Translations under genes and position numbers: made by a program
In this document: positions 16,599-24,574 of the stretch, one piece after another
Layout: the number at the start of each line of letters is the position of its first letter
Position numbering within the stretch: the first letter of the stretch is position 1
The notes under the pieces: model-generated
The model's database searches: none
What the model saw: only the letters and a program-made list of their open reading frames with translations
What the model was told of the DNA's origin: nothing
Assembly (NCBI GenBank): GCA_937916405.1
Contig: CALFUF010000013.1
Span: 1 to 28,528 of the forward strand
Direction: 5' to 3'
Length of the DNA stretch: 28,528 bases
DNA from: an uncultured Prevotella sp.
GTDB taxonomy: Bacteria; Bacteroidota; Bacteroidia; Bacteroidales; Bacteroidaceae

Positions 16599-16631
16599 GA
16601 AAACCTCTTTCCAAAATGGAGAGAGGTTTTC
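16599..16631. terminator. Terminator between tRNA-Val copy 2 and the convergent minus-strand operon
   Basis: GAAAACCTCTTTCC (16599-16612), loop AAAAT and GGAGAGAGGTTTTC (16618-16631) form a 14-bp stem with one G-T pair. T-rich sequence lies on the right and A-rich sequence on the left, so it could stop transcription from both sides. The minus-strand gene ends at 16656. Confidence 0.75.
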
Positions 16632-16655
16632 TTGTATTAAAGTGTTTTGAACTCA

Positions 16656-17228
16656 TTAATTATCTGGGTCTCCTAAATAGTGATATTCTGTCACATTAGG
16701 ATTTTCACCTATGTAATCATCTTGTGGCACAGGGTCAATGAGTCGTTCTTTGTTGTAATTCTTAATAGTGCTGACAAATAGGATGATATCACTATATTTC
16801 ACAGTTGGGATAACCAAATTGAAGATACCAATACCCACACGAATTCCTTCAGCACTTAAGTTATTGCGAAGGCGTGCTGTAGAATAGAAAGAGTGCTGGT
16901 AAATTTCTAATTTGTTATATTTGTCAAATGCCTCCATAGCCTCTTTGTCGTTAATAGTTGTGTCTGCCACTGTGAAGATACGACTCATGTTTGCAACGGC
17001 ATCGTCGATGGCATCCCCCTTTATACTATCGTTCTGTTGGATACATTCGCGGATATTGTCCATCATCTCAGTTTGCATCTTCTCGTCTGATGGTCTAGTC
17101 ATCACAGCAATGATGAAGAGAACAAAGAGTAATACAAGAAGTATGACGATTTTGCCCAAGCAGCTATGGTAAAACTCCTGAGGGAGCGATTGCTTGGTCC
17201 GGTATGAGTTTTTGTTGTCTTGTTCCAT
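16656..17228 (-). CDS. Unrecognised membrane-anchored protein
   Basis: This 190-residue protein is one I do not recognise with confidence. It has a hydrophilic N-terminus (1-22), one strong transmembrane segment at about 24-43 (GKIVILLVLLFVLFIIAV), then a soluble region of about 145 residues that should lie outside the cytoplasm. That part begins TRPSDEKMQTEMMDNIRE and later has GIRVGIGIFNLVIPTVKYSDIILFVSTIKNY, which faintly recalls DUF4359-type proteins. The end is acidic. There are no cysteines after the membrane segment except one in IRECIQQ. It is the last gene of the minus-strand operon, 25 nt after folE, and a terminator lies just beyond it. Confidence 0.7.
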   Translation of the reverse strand: MEQDNKNSYRTKQSLPQEFYHSCLGKIVILLVLLFVLFIIAVMTRPSDEKMQTEMMDNIRECIQQNDSIKGDAIDDAVANMSRIFTVADTTINDKEAMEAFDKYNKLEIYQHSFYSTARLRNNLSAEGIRVGIGIFNLVIPTVKYSDIILFVSTIKNYNKERLIDPVPQDDYIGENPNVTEYHYLGDPDN

Positions 17229-17253
17229 AATATGAAGTATTTTGAATTGTTGT

Positions 17254-17835
17254 CTAAGAATTATGTATTAAATTCATAAATTCTTGTCTGGTCTTGGCTT
17301 GGTTAAATGCACCACTGAATTCACTAGTGGTAGTGATAGAGTTTTGTTTCTCTACTCCCCGCATCTGCATACACATGTGTCTCGCCTCTATGACCACCAT
17401 TACTCCGAGTGGGTGAAGAGTCTGCTCAATACACTGTTTAATTTGCAGTGTCATGCGCTCTTGCACTTGAAGGCGATGAGCATAGATATCTACCACGCGT
17501 GCTATTTTAGAAAGACCAGTGATGTAACCATTGGGAATATAAGCAACGTGAGCCTTGCCGTAGAAAGGTAACATATGGTGCTCGCATAATGAGAAGAAAT
17601 CGATGTCCTTGACTATCACCATTTGGCTGTAGTCCTCTTTGAAAAGAGCATCGCGAAGCACCTGATGGGCATCCATTGAATAGCCTCGTGTCAATACTTG
17701 CATAGCTTTTGCCACTCGCATGGGGGTTTTTTGCAGTCCTTCACGTCCTGCATCTTCTCCAAGTAGTTTAAGAATGTCTTTATAGTGAGCGGCAAGTTCA
17801 TCCAATCCGTCTCTAAATTCTGTCTCTGTATTCAT
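17254..17835 (-). CDS. folE: GTP cyclohydrolase I
   Basis: This 193-residue enzyme converts GTP to dihydroneopterin triphosphate, the first step of folate (and other pterin) synthesis. The zinc ligands are visible as Cys84 and His87 in SLCEHHMLPF and Cys155 in ARHMCMQMRG. The motifs HVAYIPNGYITGLSKIARVVDIYAHRLQVQERMT and the C-terminal SGAF are typical. The length is close to the bacterial norm (about 190-220). Its ATG overlaps the stop of the SPOR-domain gene by one base, so translation is probably coupled. No separate promoter is visible. Confidence 0.95.
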   Translation of the reverse strand: MNTETEFRDGLDELAAHYKDILKLLGEDAGREGLQKTPMRVAKAMQVLTRGYSMDAHQVLRDALFKEDYSQMVIVKDIDFFSLCEHHMLPFYGKAHVAYIPNGYITGLSKIARVVDIYAHRLQVQERMTLQIKQCIEQTLHPLGVMVVIEARHMCMQMRGVEKQNSITTTSEFSGAFNQAKTRQEFMNLIHNS

Positions 17836-18449
17836 TAATAAGGTACAGTTATTTTTCCTTTGACAATAGATGCTTGTTTGTAGCCCATATTCTGTAGTCT
17901 TACCATCATTTGGTGGGCTTCTTCATAGGTCCGGAAGTTACCAACGCGGCAAATCCATCGTGGAGAATAGAAATGAACGTAAACAGAAACATTGGGGATT
18001 TGTGCCTTGATATTGTTACGTATCTGTTCGGCTGTTTGTCGGTCTTTGCGGGAATTTCCACCAGCAAAAGCCTGCACGCGGTAACCTGTAATTTTCTGAG
18101 TGGCTTTTCTTGAAGTCTCTGCAGTTTGTTCTACCTCCTCAGTCTCTTTGTTGGTGTTTGTGGATGCTACCGGCACGTTTGAGCTATTTGCCTGTTTGTT
18201 GTCCTTTGGGGGCTCTTTTTGTTGTTTACTGTCGTTAGGCTTCTGTGGCTGCTGTGAAACTCCAGTCGCACTAGGGTCGTTCACCAGTTGATCGATTTCC
18301 TCGCTTTGATGAATCGTCACCGTACCTTTACCGTCTACCTTCTTTTGAACACGCTCAGTAAAAGTTTGTGCATTGGCATGCGCCAGCATGCCAATACACA
18401 GTATGAAAGTGACTATCCATCTGTTACGATGAAAGGATATATGCATCAT
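17835..18449 (-). CDS. Secreted SPOR-domain protein
   Basis: This 204-residue envelope protein has a signal peptide (about 1-27, ending AHANA/Q), a low-complexity linker rich in Gln, Lys, Pro, Asn and Thr (about 55-120), and a C-terminal SPOR domain (about 122-199, YRVQAFAGGNSRKDRQTAEQIRNNI...WICRVGNFRTYEEAHQMMVRLQNMGY). SPOR domains bind peptidoglycan stripped of stem peptides, usually at division sites. I chose ATG 18449 because it starts 8 nt after the tpiA stop and gives a normal signal peptide; an ATG at 18467 would overlap tpiA. The linker should let the domain reach the wall. It sits between tpiA and folE and overlaps folE by one base. Confidence 0.85.
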   Translation of the reverse strand: MMHISFHRNRWIVTFILCIGMLAHANAQTFTERVQKKVDGKGTVTIHQSEEIDQLVNDPSATGVSQQPQKPNDSKQQKEPPKDNKQANSSNVPVASTNTNKETEEVEQTAETSRKATQKITGYRVQAFAGGNSRKDRQTAEQIRNNIKAQIPNVSVYVHFYSPRWICRVGNFRTYEEAHQMMVRLQNMGYKQASIVKGKITVPY

Positions 18450-18457
18450 GTGAATTA

Positions 18458-19216
18458 TTATTTCCAAGCGTCAATAATGCCCTTGAAATCTGCACATTTC
18501 AATGATGCGCCTCCGATCAGACCACCATCGATGTCAGGTTTAGCAAAAAGCTCAGGAGCATTGCTTGCCTTACAGCTTCCACCATATAAGATGCTGGTAT
18601 CCTCAGCAACAGCCTTTCCGTATTTGTCGGCAACAATAGAGCGGATATACGCATGAATTTCCTCAGCCTGTTCTGCTGTAGCAGTCTTACCTGTACCTAT
18701 TGCCCAAATTGGCTCATAGGCAATCACTATCTTGCGGAAGTCTTCCTCACTGAGGTTGAAAACGCTACCTTCTAACTCTGCCTTTACAACTTCATTCTGC
18801 TTGTTTCCCTCACGTTCTTCCAAGGTCTCACCAATGCAGAAGATAACTTTCAAACCATTTTTTAAGGCGAGCAGAACTTTTTCTTTTAGAATCTCTGGAG
18901 TCTCCTTGTAATATTCACGGCGCTCAGAGTGACCTAAAATGACATATTGGGCTCCTGTACTCTTTACCATTTCGGCAGATACTTCACCAGTAAAGGCTCC
19001 CTTTTCCTTGTCGGCACAATTCTCTGCACCAAGTCCAATAACCTCTTGATTAATAACCTGAGCTACAGAGGCAAGATGGATAAATGGAGTGCAGATTACA
19101 ACATCGCAGTTTGGCTTGTCGGCAGCAAGTGCCTCATTCAACTCTTTAGCTAGAGCAACACCTTCTTGCAGGTTCAGGTTCATCTTCCAGTTTCCTGCTA
19201 CAATTTTCTTTCTCAT
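18458..19216 (-). CDS. tpiA: Triosephosphate isomerase (C-terminal part of the fused frame, with its own internal ATG)
   Basis: Starting at the ATG at 19216 this gives a 252-residue TpiA, exactly the usual family length, which interconverts dihydroxyacetone phosphate and glyceraldehyde 3-phosphate in glycolysis. Every key residue is present: Lys11 in GNWKMN, His96 in ILGHSERREY, Glu168 in AYEPIWAIGTGKTA, and the phosphate loops YGGSCKASN and IGGASLK. The start MRKKIVAGNWKMN is the normal TpiA start, so this product may be made by internal initiation even though the upstream frame reads through. This entry is the alternative reading of the same locus as the 640-residue frame. The SPOR gene begins 8 nt after its stop. 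Confidence 0.85.
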   Translation of the reverse strand: MRKKIVAGNWKMNLNLQEGVALAKELNEALAADKPNCDVVICTPFIHLASVAQVINQEVIGLGAENCADKEKGAFTGEVSAEMVKSTGAQYVILGHSERREYYKETPEILKEKVLLALKNGLKVIFCIGETLEEREGNKQNEVVKAELEGSVFNLSEEDFRKIVIAYEPIWAIGTGKTATAEQAEEIHAYIRSIVADKYGKAVAEDTSILYGGSCKASNAPELFAKPDIDGGLIGGASLKCADFKGIIDAWK

Positions 19217-20380
19217 GTCTTTACGTTTTAAAATATGATAAATGTTAAACTTTTCTTTTTTCTTAATCCAGTTTGACCATGCCCAAAGACGGTCTGCGAT
19301 TGTTAGAAGGAAAAGAGGTAGTACATACCATAAAATGATGGTCATTATCTTCTGAGGTATGGAGTCTTCTGGCATCTGACCGATTTCCACATTCTCTAAT
19401 TTATCTGTCAATAAAGTTTCATCAGGCAGATCGTTATTACTCCATTTACGGATAATCTTACCATCTTTAAGAAGAATGAGTCCAGGATTACTCCTAATCA
19501 TCGTTTTCAAGACAATATCATCAGTCTGACAAAACTTATATTCTGCCCCTGTTCCGCTTCTCCATCTTTTAATCGCCTTCTCACTACTTGCTGTAAGACC
19601 GTATAGAGGATATCCTTTCTCAAAGGTGTACTCGAACAATTGGTTCAGCTTATCAAACTGACTCTCGTCAGCAAGTTCCAGATGGGGTGAGACCAATAGA
19701 AAGAGATAACCTTTCAGATTCAATAGTGAGTCAGTGATATCCGTCCCGTCCTCACGCTCCATAAAAAGGTCTGTATAAGGAGACTCTTCCCCCTCTGTCA
19801 TGAGTCGCCATCCTTTCCTCAAATCTGTCCCTATATGATAGGGGCGGAAATCGAAATATGGTAGTTTGTAAAGCGACTCTCCTGCCACCAAAAGGATGAA
19901 CAAGGCAGTGAAGTTCATCACAATCCACTGGTTTGACCTTGATATGAAGCGCATCATTTCTAAAGGCTGCCATGCAATGAGTGTCGCACATGCCAATAAG
20001 ACGATATTCTTCCCAAAAGTCTGCCAGTTAGTGAGCACGATAGCATCACCAAAACACCCGCAGTCACTGATAGAATCTGTAAGAGCCAGCCACAGGGTCA
20101 GCGGTGTCATGATAATGAGCCATATCAGTATGATGCGTGTCACTACACGCCGCCGTATGGCAAAAAGTAAACAAATGCCAAGCCAAAACTCGGCTGCCGA
20201 CAATATGACGGAAACAATAAGCGTGATGAAATCGGGAATATATGTCCCAAGATGCATCGCCGCCAAATAGTCAGCAATTTTATATTGTGTGCCCATTGGG
20301 TCTACTGCCTTGACAAATCCTGAGAGGATAAAGGTCAGTGCGACCACGAAACGGGCGATATTCACCAATATCTTTTTCAT
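18458..20380 (-). CDS. DoxX/MauE-like membrane protein fused in frame to triosephosphate isomerase
   Basis: One uninterrupted frame encodes 640 residues. Residues 1-388 are a DoxX/MauE-like protein: five membrane helices (about 6-23, 50-76, 82-101, 121-138, 151-168), the motif DCGCFG (106-111), a thioredoxin-like periplasmic part without CXXC (about 172-340, ending NPGLILLKDGKIIRKW), and a sixth helix (about 345-364) followed by a basic tail. Residues 389-640 are a complete TpiA. With a cytoplasmic N-terminus and six helices, TpiA would sit in the cytoplasm, so the fusion is topologically possible. In related genomes these appear to be two genes. A single-base change in an A6 tract in the linker (coding strand 19266-19255) would restore a stop, so a recent frameshift, assembly error or internal start are alternatives. 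It overlaps DUF1599 by 4 nt. Confidence 0.75.
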   Translation of the reverse strand: MKKILVNIARFVVALTFILSGFVKAVDPMGTQYKIADYLAAMHLGTYIPDFITLIVSVILSAAEFWLGICLLFAIRRRVVTRIILIWLIIMTPLTLWLALTDSISDCGCFGDAIVLTNWQTFGKNIVLLACATLIAWQPLEMMRFISRSNQWIVMNFTALFILLVAGESLYKLPYFDFRPYHIGTDLRKGWRLMTEGEESPYTDLFMEREDGTDITDSLLNLKGYLFLLVSPHLELADESQFDKLNQLFEYTFEKGYPLYGLTASSEKAIKRWRSGTGAEYKFCQTDDIVLKTMIRSNPGLILLKDGKIIRKWSNNDLPDETLLTDKLENVEIGQMPEDSIPQKIMTIILWYVLPLFLLTIADRLWAWSNWIKKKEKFNIYHILKRKDMRKKIVAGNWKMNLNLQEGVALAKELNEALAADKPNCDVVICTPFIHLASVAQVINQEVIGLGAENCADKEKGAFTGEVSAEMVKSTGAQYVILGHSERREYYKETPEILKEKVLLALKNGLKVIFCIGETLEEREGNKQNEVVKAELEGSVFNLSEEDFRKIVIAYEPIWAIGTGKTATAEQAEEIHAYIRSIVADKYGKAVAEDTSILYGGSCKASNAPELFAKPDIDGGLIGGASLKCADFKGIIDAWK

Positions 20381-20931
20381 CCTTGTTCACTCAACTTGAT
20401 CGCTCCGAAGACCGCGTAGTTGATGATGTCCATATAGTTGGCATCGACACCCTCGCTAACGAGGGTGTCGCCTTGGAGATTCTCTATCTCCTTGATACGT
20501 TCTATTTTGGTGAGGATGAAGTCAGTGTAACTGCTTACACGCATACCACGCCATGCTTCGTCGTAGTCGTGGTTCTTGCGTTTCATCAGTTCGAGAGCCT
20601 CTAAGGCATAGCGGTCATAGAGCGCCATCGCCTCTTTAGATTGCATGTCAACTGTGTCAGAAAAACCATTCGCCAGTTGGATGAGTCCCACGATTCCATA
20701 GTTAATCAAGGCGATAAACTCAGGGCGGATGCCTTCACCCACCAGCGACTCCTTCTTAATCTCCAAAGAGCGGATACGCTTAGCCTTGATAAATAATTGG
20801 TCGGTGAGCGACTGTGGGCGTAGGATACGCCAAGAAGCTCCATAGTCGTGAAGCTTCTTCTCAAACAGGCTGCGGCATTCCTGCATCACCTGTTCAAACT
20901 GTGCGTTGGTTTTCTCGTTAGTCTCTGCCAT
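20377..20931 (-). CDS. DUF1599-family protein
   Basis: This 184-residue cytoplasmic protein has no signal peptide. It consists of two similar halves: YGASWRILRPQSLTDQLFIKAKRIRSLE...EGIRPEFIALINYGIVGLIQL and YDEAWRGMRVSSYTDFILTKIERIKEIE...EGVDANYMDIINYAVFGAIKL. This is the DUF1599 (nucleotide-modification-associated) family found beside the DoxX-tpiA genes in Bacteroidetes; its function is not established. The halves share the pattern YxxxWRxxRxxSxTDxxxxKxxRIxxxE, so it arose by internal duplication. Its stop overlaps the next start by 4 nt (ATGA), and 9 nt separate it from the PAP2 gene upstream. Confidence 0.85.
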   Translation of the reverse strand: MAETNEKTNAQFEQVMQECRSLFEKKLHDYGASWRILRPQSLTDQLFIKAKRIRSLEIKKESLVGEGIRPEFIALINYGIVGLIQLANGFSDTVDMQSKEAMALYDRYALEALELMKRKNHDYDEAWRGMRVSSYTDFILTKIERIKEIENLQGDTLVSEGVDANYMDIINYAVFGAIKLSEQG

Positions 20932-20940
20932 TGTACCAAT

Positions 20941-22602
20941 TTAGAAATTAATGGAGAATGAAGCACCCAGCACGAAGGAGTGCATACTCTTCTTAATGCT
21001 TTGTGATGCAGAAGTTGCCTCCTTGAATTGTGCACTTTCTTGTGGAGTCAAACTTGCAAAATCCTCAGGGAACAGTCCTGTATACATGCCGCCGAAGTCG
21101 TAATCCATGGTGTAGGTTTTACGGGTGTAGTCATAGTCGACGAATATCTTCCATGAGAAATTCTGCTTGTAGGCATAGGTGAGCGATATACCAGTTCCAA
21201 ACTTCGTGCTGTTATTACCAGTTACCTTAAAATAGTCCCATTGGGTCTCGAAGGCATCTCCTCTGGGGTTTTCCGCTGTGTCGTCCATCTTATAATAGTG
21301 CTGTCCGGACATAGTAGCGTCAAGTGCCAGTTCCTGCATGATACTGCGACCAAGGAGCAGTTTGCTACCCAGAGCAAAACGGTCGGACAATGGTAAATTG
21401 AAGTAAACACCAATGTCGCCAGCAAATTCTGTCAGGTGATCGCTCTCGATGATGAAGTCAATATTATCAATATTCTTTTCCAATGCTTCCTGTTCGTCTT
21501 CCTCTAAACTATTGTAGAAAAAATCTACGTCTTCCCATCCGAAATCCACAATCTTATCCCATCCCTTGATAGGTGTGCTTTTTACACGCAGGCGACCACC
21601 GACACCAATATAGGGGTTGAAGAAGTAGGCACCTTCGGCGCTTACTGCTGTGGAAGCCTGGAACTTCAAGTGCAAATCATCAGACCATCCGTACTCTGTC
21701 ATGTCAAAGTCAAAGTCGCGAGTGCCAAAACCGATACCCATCGAGATGGAGAAGAACGAGGGGTGTTTGATGACGTTAGCCATACCAGGGATGTCGTTGC
21801 GAAGTAGTCCCTTACCCTTGAAGAGCAAGTCACAGATGGCATAGCCTAACTCACCAGAGAGCATTCCGAGACCGGCGCCGGAGAGCACATCGGAAATCCA
21901 GTGGCGGTTGTTAAGTACACGCATGACACCTGTTGCCGTAGCTACACCATAACCAGCTACAGAATACCAAGGAGAGCGAGTCAGACCATACTCCTTGTGC
22001 AGCAGCGTGGCACCTACGAAAGCAGTGGCAGTATGACCAGAAGGCCATGAGTTGGCTGTACTTCCATCGGGGCGCATCTCTTTGGCTGAATATTTGATGG
22101 TGTTGACAAGAAGCGCCATGATTCCATAACCCATACCAGCACTTGCCAACAGTCGAGGCCAGTCACTACGTCCCTCTACGCCTGCCAGTTTCAAACCCAC
22201 TACAGCGGCAGGTCCAAAGAACTGGGCGTAGTCGTCGATGCCAGTCTTGAATTTTGTTACTAACGAGTGCTTGTCTTGTTGCTTGAAAGCATTCTTCTCA
22301 CTCTTGGCAATAATACCGGCAATGAAGAGGGGGAGACCGGCAAAGGTCATGTCGTCCATGAACTTATAAGCCTTTGTATTAGGGTTGGTGCGTGACTTAA
22401 AAAACGCAAAGTCCATTTTGGGCTCTGGAGCATTCAGGTCAAGTTCCCTTTTGTTATAATTCTCATTACTTAAAGAACCTAATTCTGCCTTCATTTCAGG
22501 AACGTCGAGCGTCAAAGTCTCTAAGTTCTTGTAGTTATCAACGTTAAAGGCAGAAACATTCATAGCTGCCCACAAAAGGAGCGCTGTCAAAATTTGTTTC
22601 AT
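20941..22602 (-). CDS. PAP2-family phosphatase fused to an outer-membrane beta-barrel
   Basis: This 553-residue exported protein has a signal peptide (about 1-18, MKQILTALLLWAAMNVSA). The PAP2 acid phosphatase domain (about 85-265) shows all three signature motifs: KYSAKEMRP (Lys170, Arg177), PSGH (187-190) and RVLNNRHWISD (Arg228, His234, Asp238). The second half (about 285-553) is built of alternating amphipathic strands and ends in Phe (LGASFSINF), as outer-membrane barrels do. It probably dephosphorylates a lipid or sugar phosphate in the periplasm while anchored in the outer membrane; the substrate is unknown. An ATG at 22644 lies upstream of the promoter's expected start and is rejected; 22611 is an alternative. 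It heads the minus-strand operon. Confidence 0.82.
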   Translation of the reverse strand: MKQILTALLLWAAMNVSAFNVDNYKNLETLTLDVPEMKAELGSLSNENYNKRELDLNAPEPKMDFAFFKSRTNPNTKAYKFMDDMTFAGLPLFIAGIIAKSEKNAFKQQDKHSLVTKFKTGIDDYAQFFGPAAVVGLKLAGVEGRSDWPRLLASAGMGYGIMALLVNTIKYSAKEMRPDGSTANSWPSGHTATAFVGATLLHKEYGLTRSPWYSVAGYGVATATGVMRVLNNRHWISDVLSGAGLGMLSGELGYAICDLLFKGKGLLRNDIPGMANVIKHPSFFSISMGIGFGTRDFDFDMTEYGWSDDLHLKFQASTAVSAEGAYFFNPYIGVGGRLRVKSTPIKGWDKIVDFGWEDVDFFYNSLEEDEQEALEKNIDNIDFIIESDHLTEFAGDIGVYFNLPLSDRFALGSKLLLGRSIMQELALDATMSGQHYYKMDDTAENPRGDAFETQWDYFKVTGNNSTKFGTGISLTYAYKQNFSWKIFVDYDYTRKTYTMDYDFGGMYTGLFPEDFASLTPQESAQFKEATSASQSIKKSMHSFVLGASFSINF

Positions 22603-22633
22603 AATATTCATATTAAGTTTTTCTATTTGTGTG

Positions 22634-22641
22634 CAAAGGTA
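22634..22641 (-). promoter_or_regulatory. -7 element of the minus-strand PAP2-folE operon promoter
   Basis: On the minus strand TACCTTTG, followed by CACA, matches TAnnTTTG. The -33 element, expected near 22662-22666, is not clear. Transcription should start near 22627, leaving a leader of about 25 nt. Confidence 0.65.
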
Positions 22642-22686
22642 CAAATAATTTAGGAAATAAGAATTAAGTTTTATAAATATTTTTTG

Positions 22687-22694
22687 TACTTTTG
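22687..22694 (+). promoter_or_regulatory. -7 element of the cca promoter
   Basis: TACTTTTG followed by CAGT matches TAnnTTTG. No good TTTG is seen at the -33 distance (about 22663-22666). Transcription should start near 22701, about 19 nt before the ATG at 22720. Confidence 0.6.
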
Positions 22695-22719
22695 CAGTCG
22701 AAAGAGATTAGTCAGTAGA

Positions 22720-24156
22720 ATGAAGCTTTATTCCGATGCCGCTTTGGCTAAGATATTAGATCTGGAAATATTCCATCAGATAAGTGCTGTCGCCGACCGT
22801 TTAGGCGTTGAGTGCTATGTGGTGGGAGGTTATGTCCGTGATATTTTCTTGGAGCGTCCGTCAGATGATATCGATGTTGTTGTGGTAGGCAGCGGAATCG
22901 AGGTGGCATCAGCCCTAAAGAAAGAATTGGGGAAGAGGGCGCATCTCTCTGTCTTCCGCAATTTCGGAACAGCTCAGGTGAAATGCCGTGGCATGGAAAT
23001 CGAATTTGTCGGTGCCCGTAAGGAAAGTTACAGTCATGACTCTCGCAAACCCATTGTGGAGAATGGTACTCTGGAAGATGACCAGAACCGTCGTGACTTC
23101 ACCATCAATGCCATGGCGATTTGCTTGAATAAAGATCGTTTCGGTGAATTAGTTGATCCTTTCAATGGCATTGCAGACCTGCAAGACCATATCATTGCTA
23201 CTCCTCTCGATCCAGAGGTGACCTTTTCCGATGATCCTCTACGTATGATGCGTTGTGTCCGTTTTGCTACCCAGCTCAATTTCCAGATAGAGGAAGAGAC
23301 CTTTGATGCTTTGAACAGAATGGCTGATCGCATCAAGATTGTCAGTGGAGAGCGTATTGAGGTAGAACTGAACAAAATAATGATGGCACCTCATCCAAGC
23401 ATTGGTTTTGAGTATCTTCAGCGTTGTGGACTATTGCAAATCATACTTCCAGAGCTTGCAGCTCTAGATATTATTGAGAAGAGAGACGGGCGAGCCCACA
23501 AAAACAATTTTTACCATACCCTTGAAGTTCTGGAGAATGTTTGTCGCCAGAATGCGCCTTTATGGTTGAGATGGAGTGCTTTGTTACACGACATAGGCAA
23601 GACAAAGACAAAGCGTTGGGAACCCAAGATAGGATGGACGTTCCATAACCATAATTATATTGGTGCGAAGATGGTACAAGATATCTTCCGCCGACTTAAA
23701 TTGCCAATGGGGATGGAAATGCGCTATGTTCAGAAACTTGTCGATCTTCACATGCGTCCCATCGCCATCGCAGATGAGGAAGTGACCGACTCCGCCGTAC
23801 GTCGTTTACTGAATGACGCAGGTGATGATATAGATGACCTGATGACTCTTTGCGAGGCAGACATCACCTCGAAGAATGAAGTGCGTAAAAAGATGTTTTT
23901 GGAAAACTTCCGTACGGTACGTGAGAAACTTGCTGATCTGAAAGAAAAAGATTATAAGCGCTTACTGCAGCCAGTCATCGACGGCAACGAGATTATGGAA
24001 CTCTTTCATCTCACTCCCTCTCGTGAGGTCGGTGTTCTCAAGCAATACCTCAAAGACGCAGTTCTCGACAATAAGGTGGAGAACGAGCGTGAACCTTTAA
24101 TGCGCCTTCTGATGGAGAAGGCAAAAAAGATGGGATTAGAAAAACAAGAATCATAG
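22720..24156 (+). CDS. cca: CCA tRNA nucleotidyltransferase with HD domain
   Basis: This 478-residue class II nucleotidyltransferase should add or repair the 3' CCA of tRNAs. That fits the window, since neither tRNA-Val gene encodes CCA. The catalytic head has GGYVRD (36-41), the metal-binding DID (50-52) and RRDFTINAM (124-132), followed by DDPLRMMRCVRFATQLNF (171-188). An HD phosphohydrolase domain starts near residue 260, with LLHDIGKTK (His290, Asp291). The C-terminus is helical. A poly(A) polymerase role is possible by sequence alone. I chose ATG 22720 because the frame upstream runs into the promoter's -7 box. A small membrane protein follows 4 nt after the stop. Confidence 0.93.
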   Translation: MKLYSDAALAKILDLEIFHQISAVADRLGVECYVVGGYVRDIFLERPSDDIDVVVVGSGIEVASALKKELGKRAHLSVFRNFGTAQVKCRGMEIEFVGARKESYSHDSRKPIVENGTLEDDQNRRDFTINAMAICLNKDRFGELVDPFNGIADLQDHIIATPLDPEVTFSDDPLRMMRCVRFATQLNFQIEEETFDALNRMADRIKIVSGERIEVELNKIMMAPHPSIGFEYLQRCGLLQIILPELAALDIIEKRDGRAHKNNFYHTLEVLENVCRQNAPLWLRWSALLHDIGKTKTKRWEPKIGWTFHNHNYIGAKMVQDIFRRLKLPMGMEMRYVQKLVDLHMRPIAIADEEVTDSAVRRLLNDAGDDIDDLMTLCEADITSKNEVRKKMFLENFRTVREKLADLKEKDYKRLLQPVIDGNEIMELFHLTPSREVGVLKQYLKDAVLDNKVENEREPLMRLLMEKAKKMGLEKQES

Positions 24157-24160
24157 AAGG

Positions 24161-24415
24161 ATGAAAAGTATATTTGCGAAAGTCAAGGCATGGTTGCAGT
24201 CACTATCCTTCAGGACAGGTGTTATTGTCCTGTTATGCTGTATCCCCTTCTATATTCTGTCCTTCGCCCAGATGCTATTACCAATCAGTGTGACTGCCAA
24301 GGGGGTGTTATGGACTATCCTCTTCGGATTGGCTAAGACCTGCCAGTATGGTGGCTTGACCATTCTTGGTGTTGAAGGTTATAAACGGTTAAAGGCTATG
24401 CTCAAAAAGAAGTGA
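24161..24415 (+). CDS. Small two-helix membrane protein
   Basis: This 84-residue protein has two hydrophobic segments (about 18-38 and 47-66) between a basic amphipathic N-terminus (MKSIFAKVKAWLQSLSFRT) and a basic C-terminus (YKRLKAMLKKK). It therefore probably spans the inner membrane with both ends in the cytoplasm. No known motif is recognised. It starts 4 nt after cca and is surely co-transcribed with it. The start ATG 24161 is the only reasonable one. No function can be given. Confidence 0.75.
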   Translation: MKSIFAKVKAWLQSLSFRTGVIVLLCCIPFYILSFAQMLLPISVTAKGVLWTILFGLAKTCQYGGLTILGVEGYKRLKAMLKKK

Positions 24416-24416
24416 A

Positions 24417-24462
24417 GGAGGTGCCTACGGACCACGAAGGCGACACCTTCCTGTTTTGTTCC
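24417..24462 (+). terminator. Weak stem-loop after the small membrane protein
   Basis: AGGAGGTG (from about 24417) can pair imperfectly with CACCTTCCT (to about 24453), with an inner AGGC pairing, and CTGTTTTGTT follows. It is the most likely end of the cca transcript but is not a textbook terminator. Confidence 0.35.
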
Positions 24463-24574
24463 AATCCCCCTGATTCCTCTGTCTTGGTGGTATGATAGCG
24501 GATAATCAAATTAGACAATAATTATTCAAGATATATCCAAAAAAGCATGATTTAAATTATTTAACATTATTACG

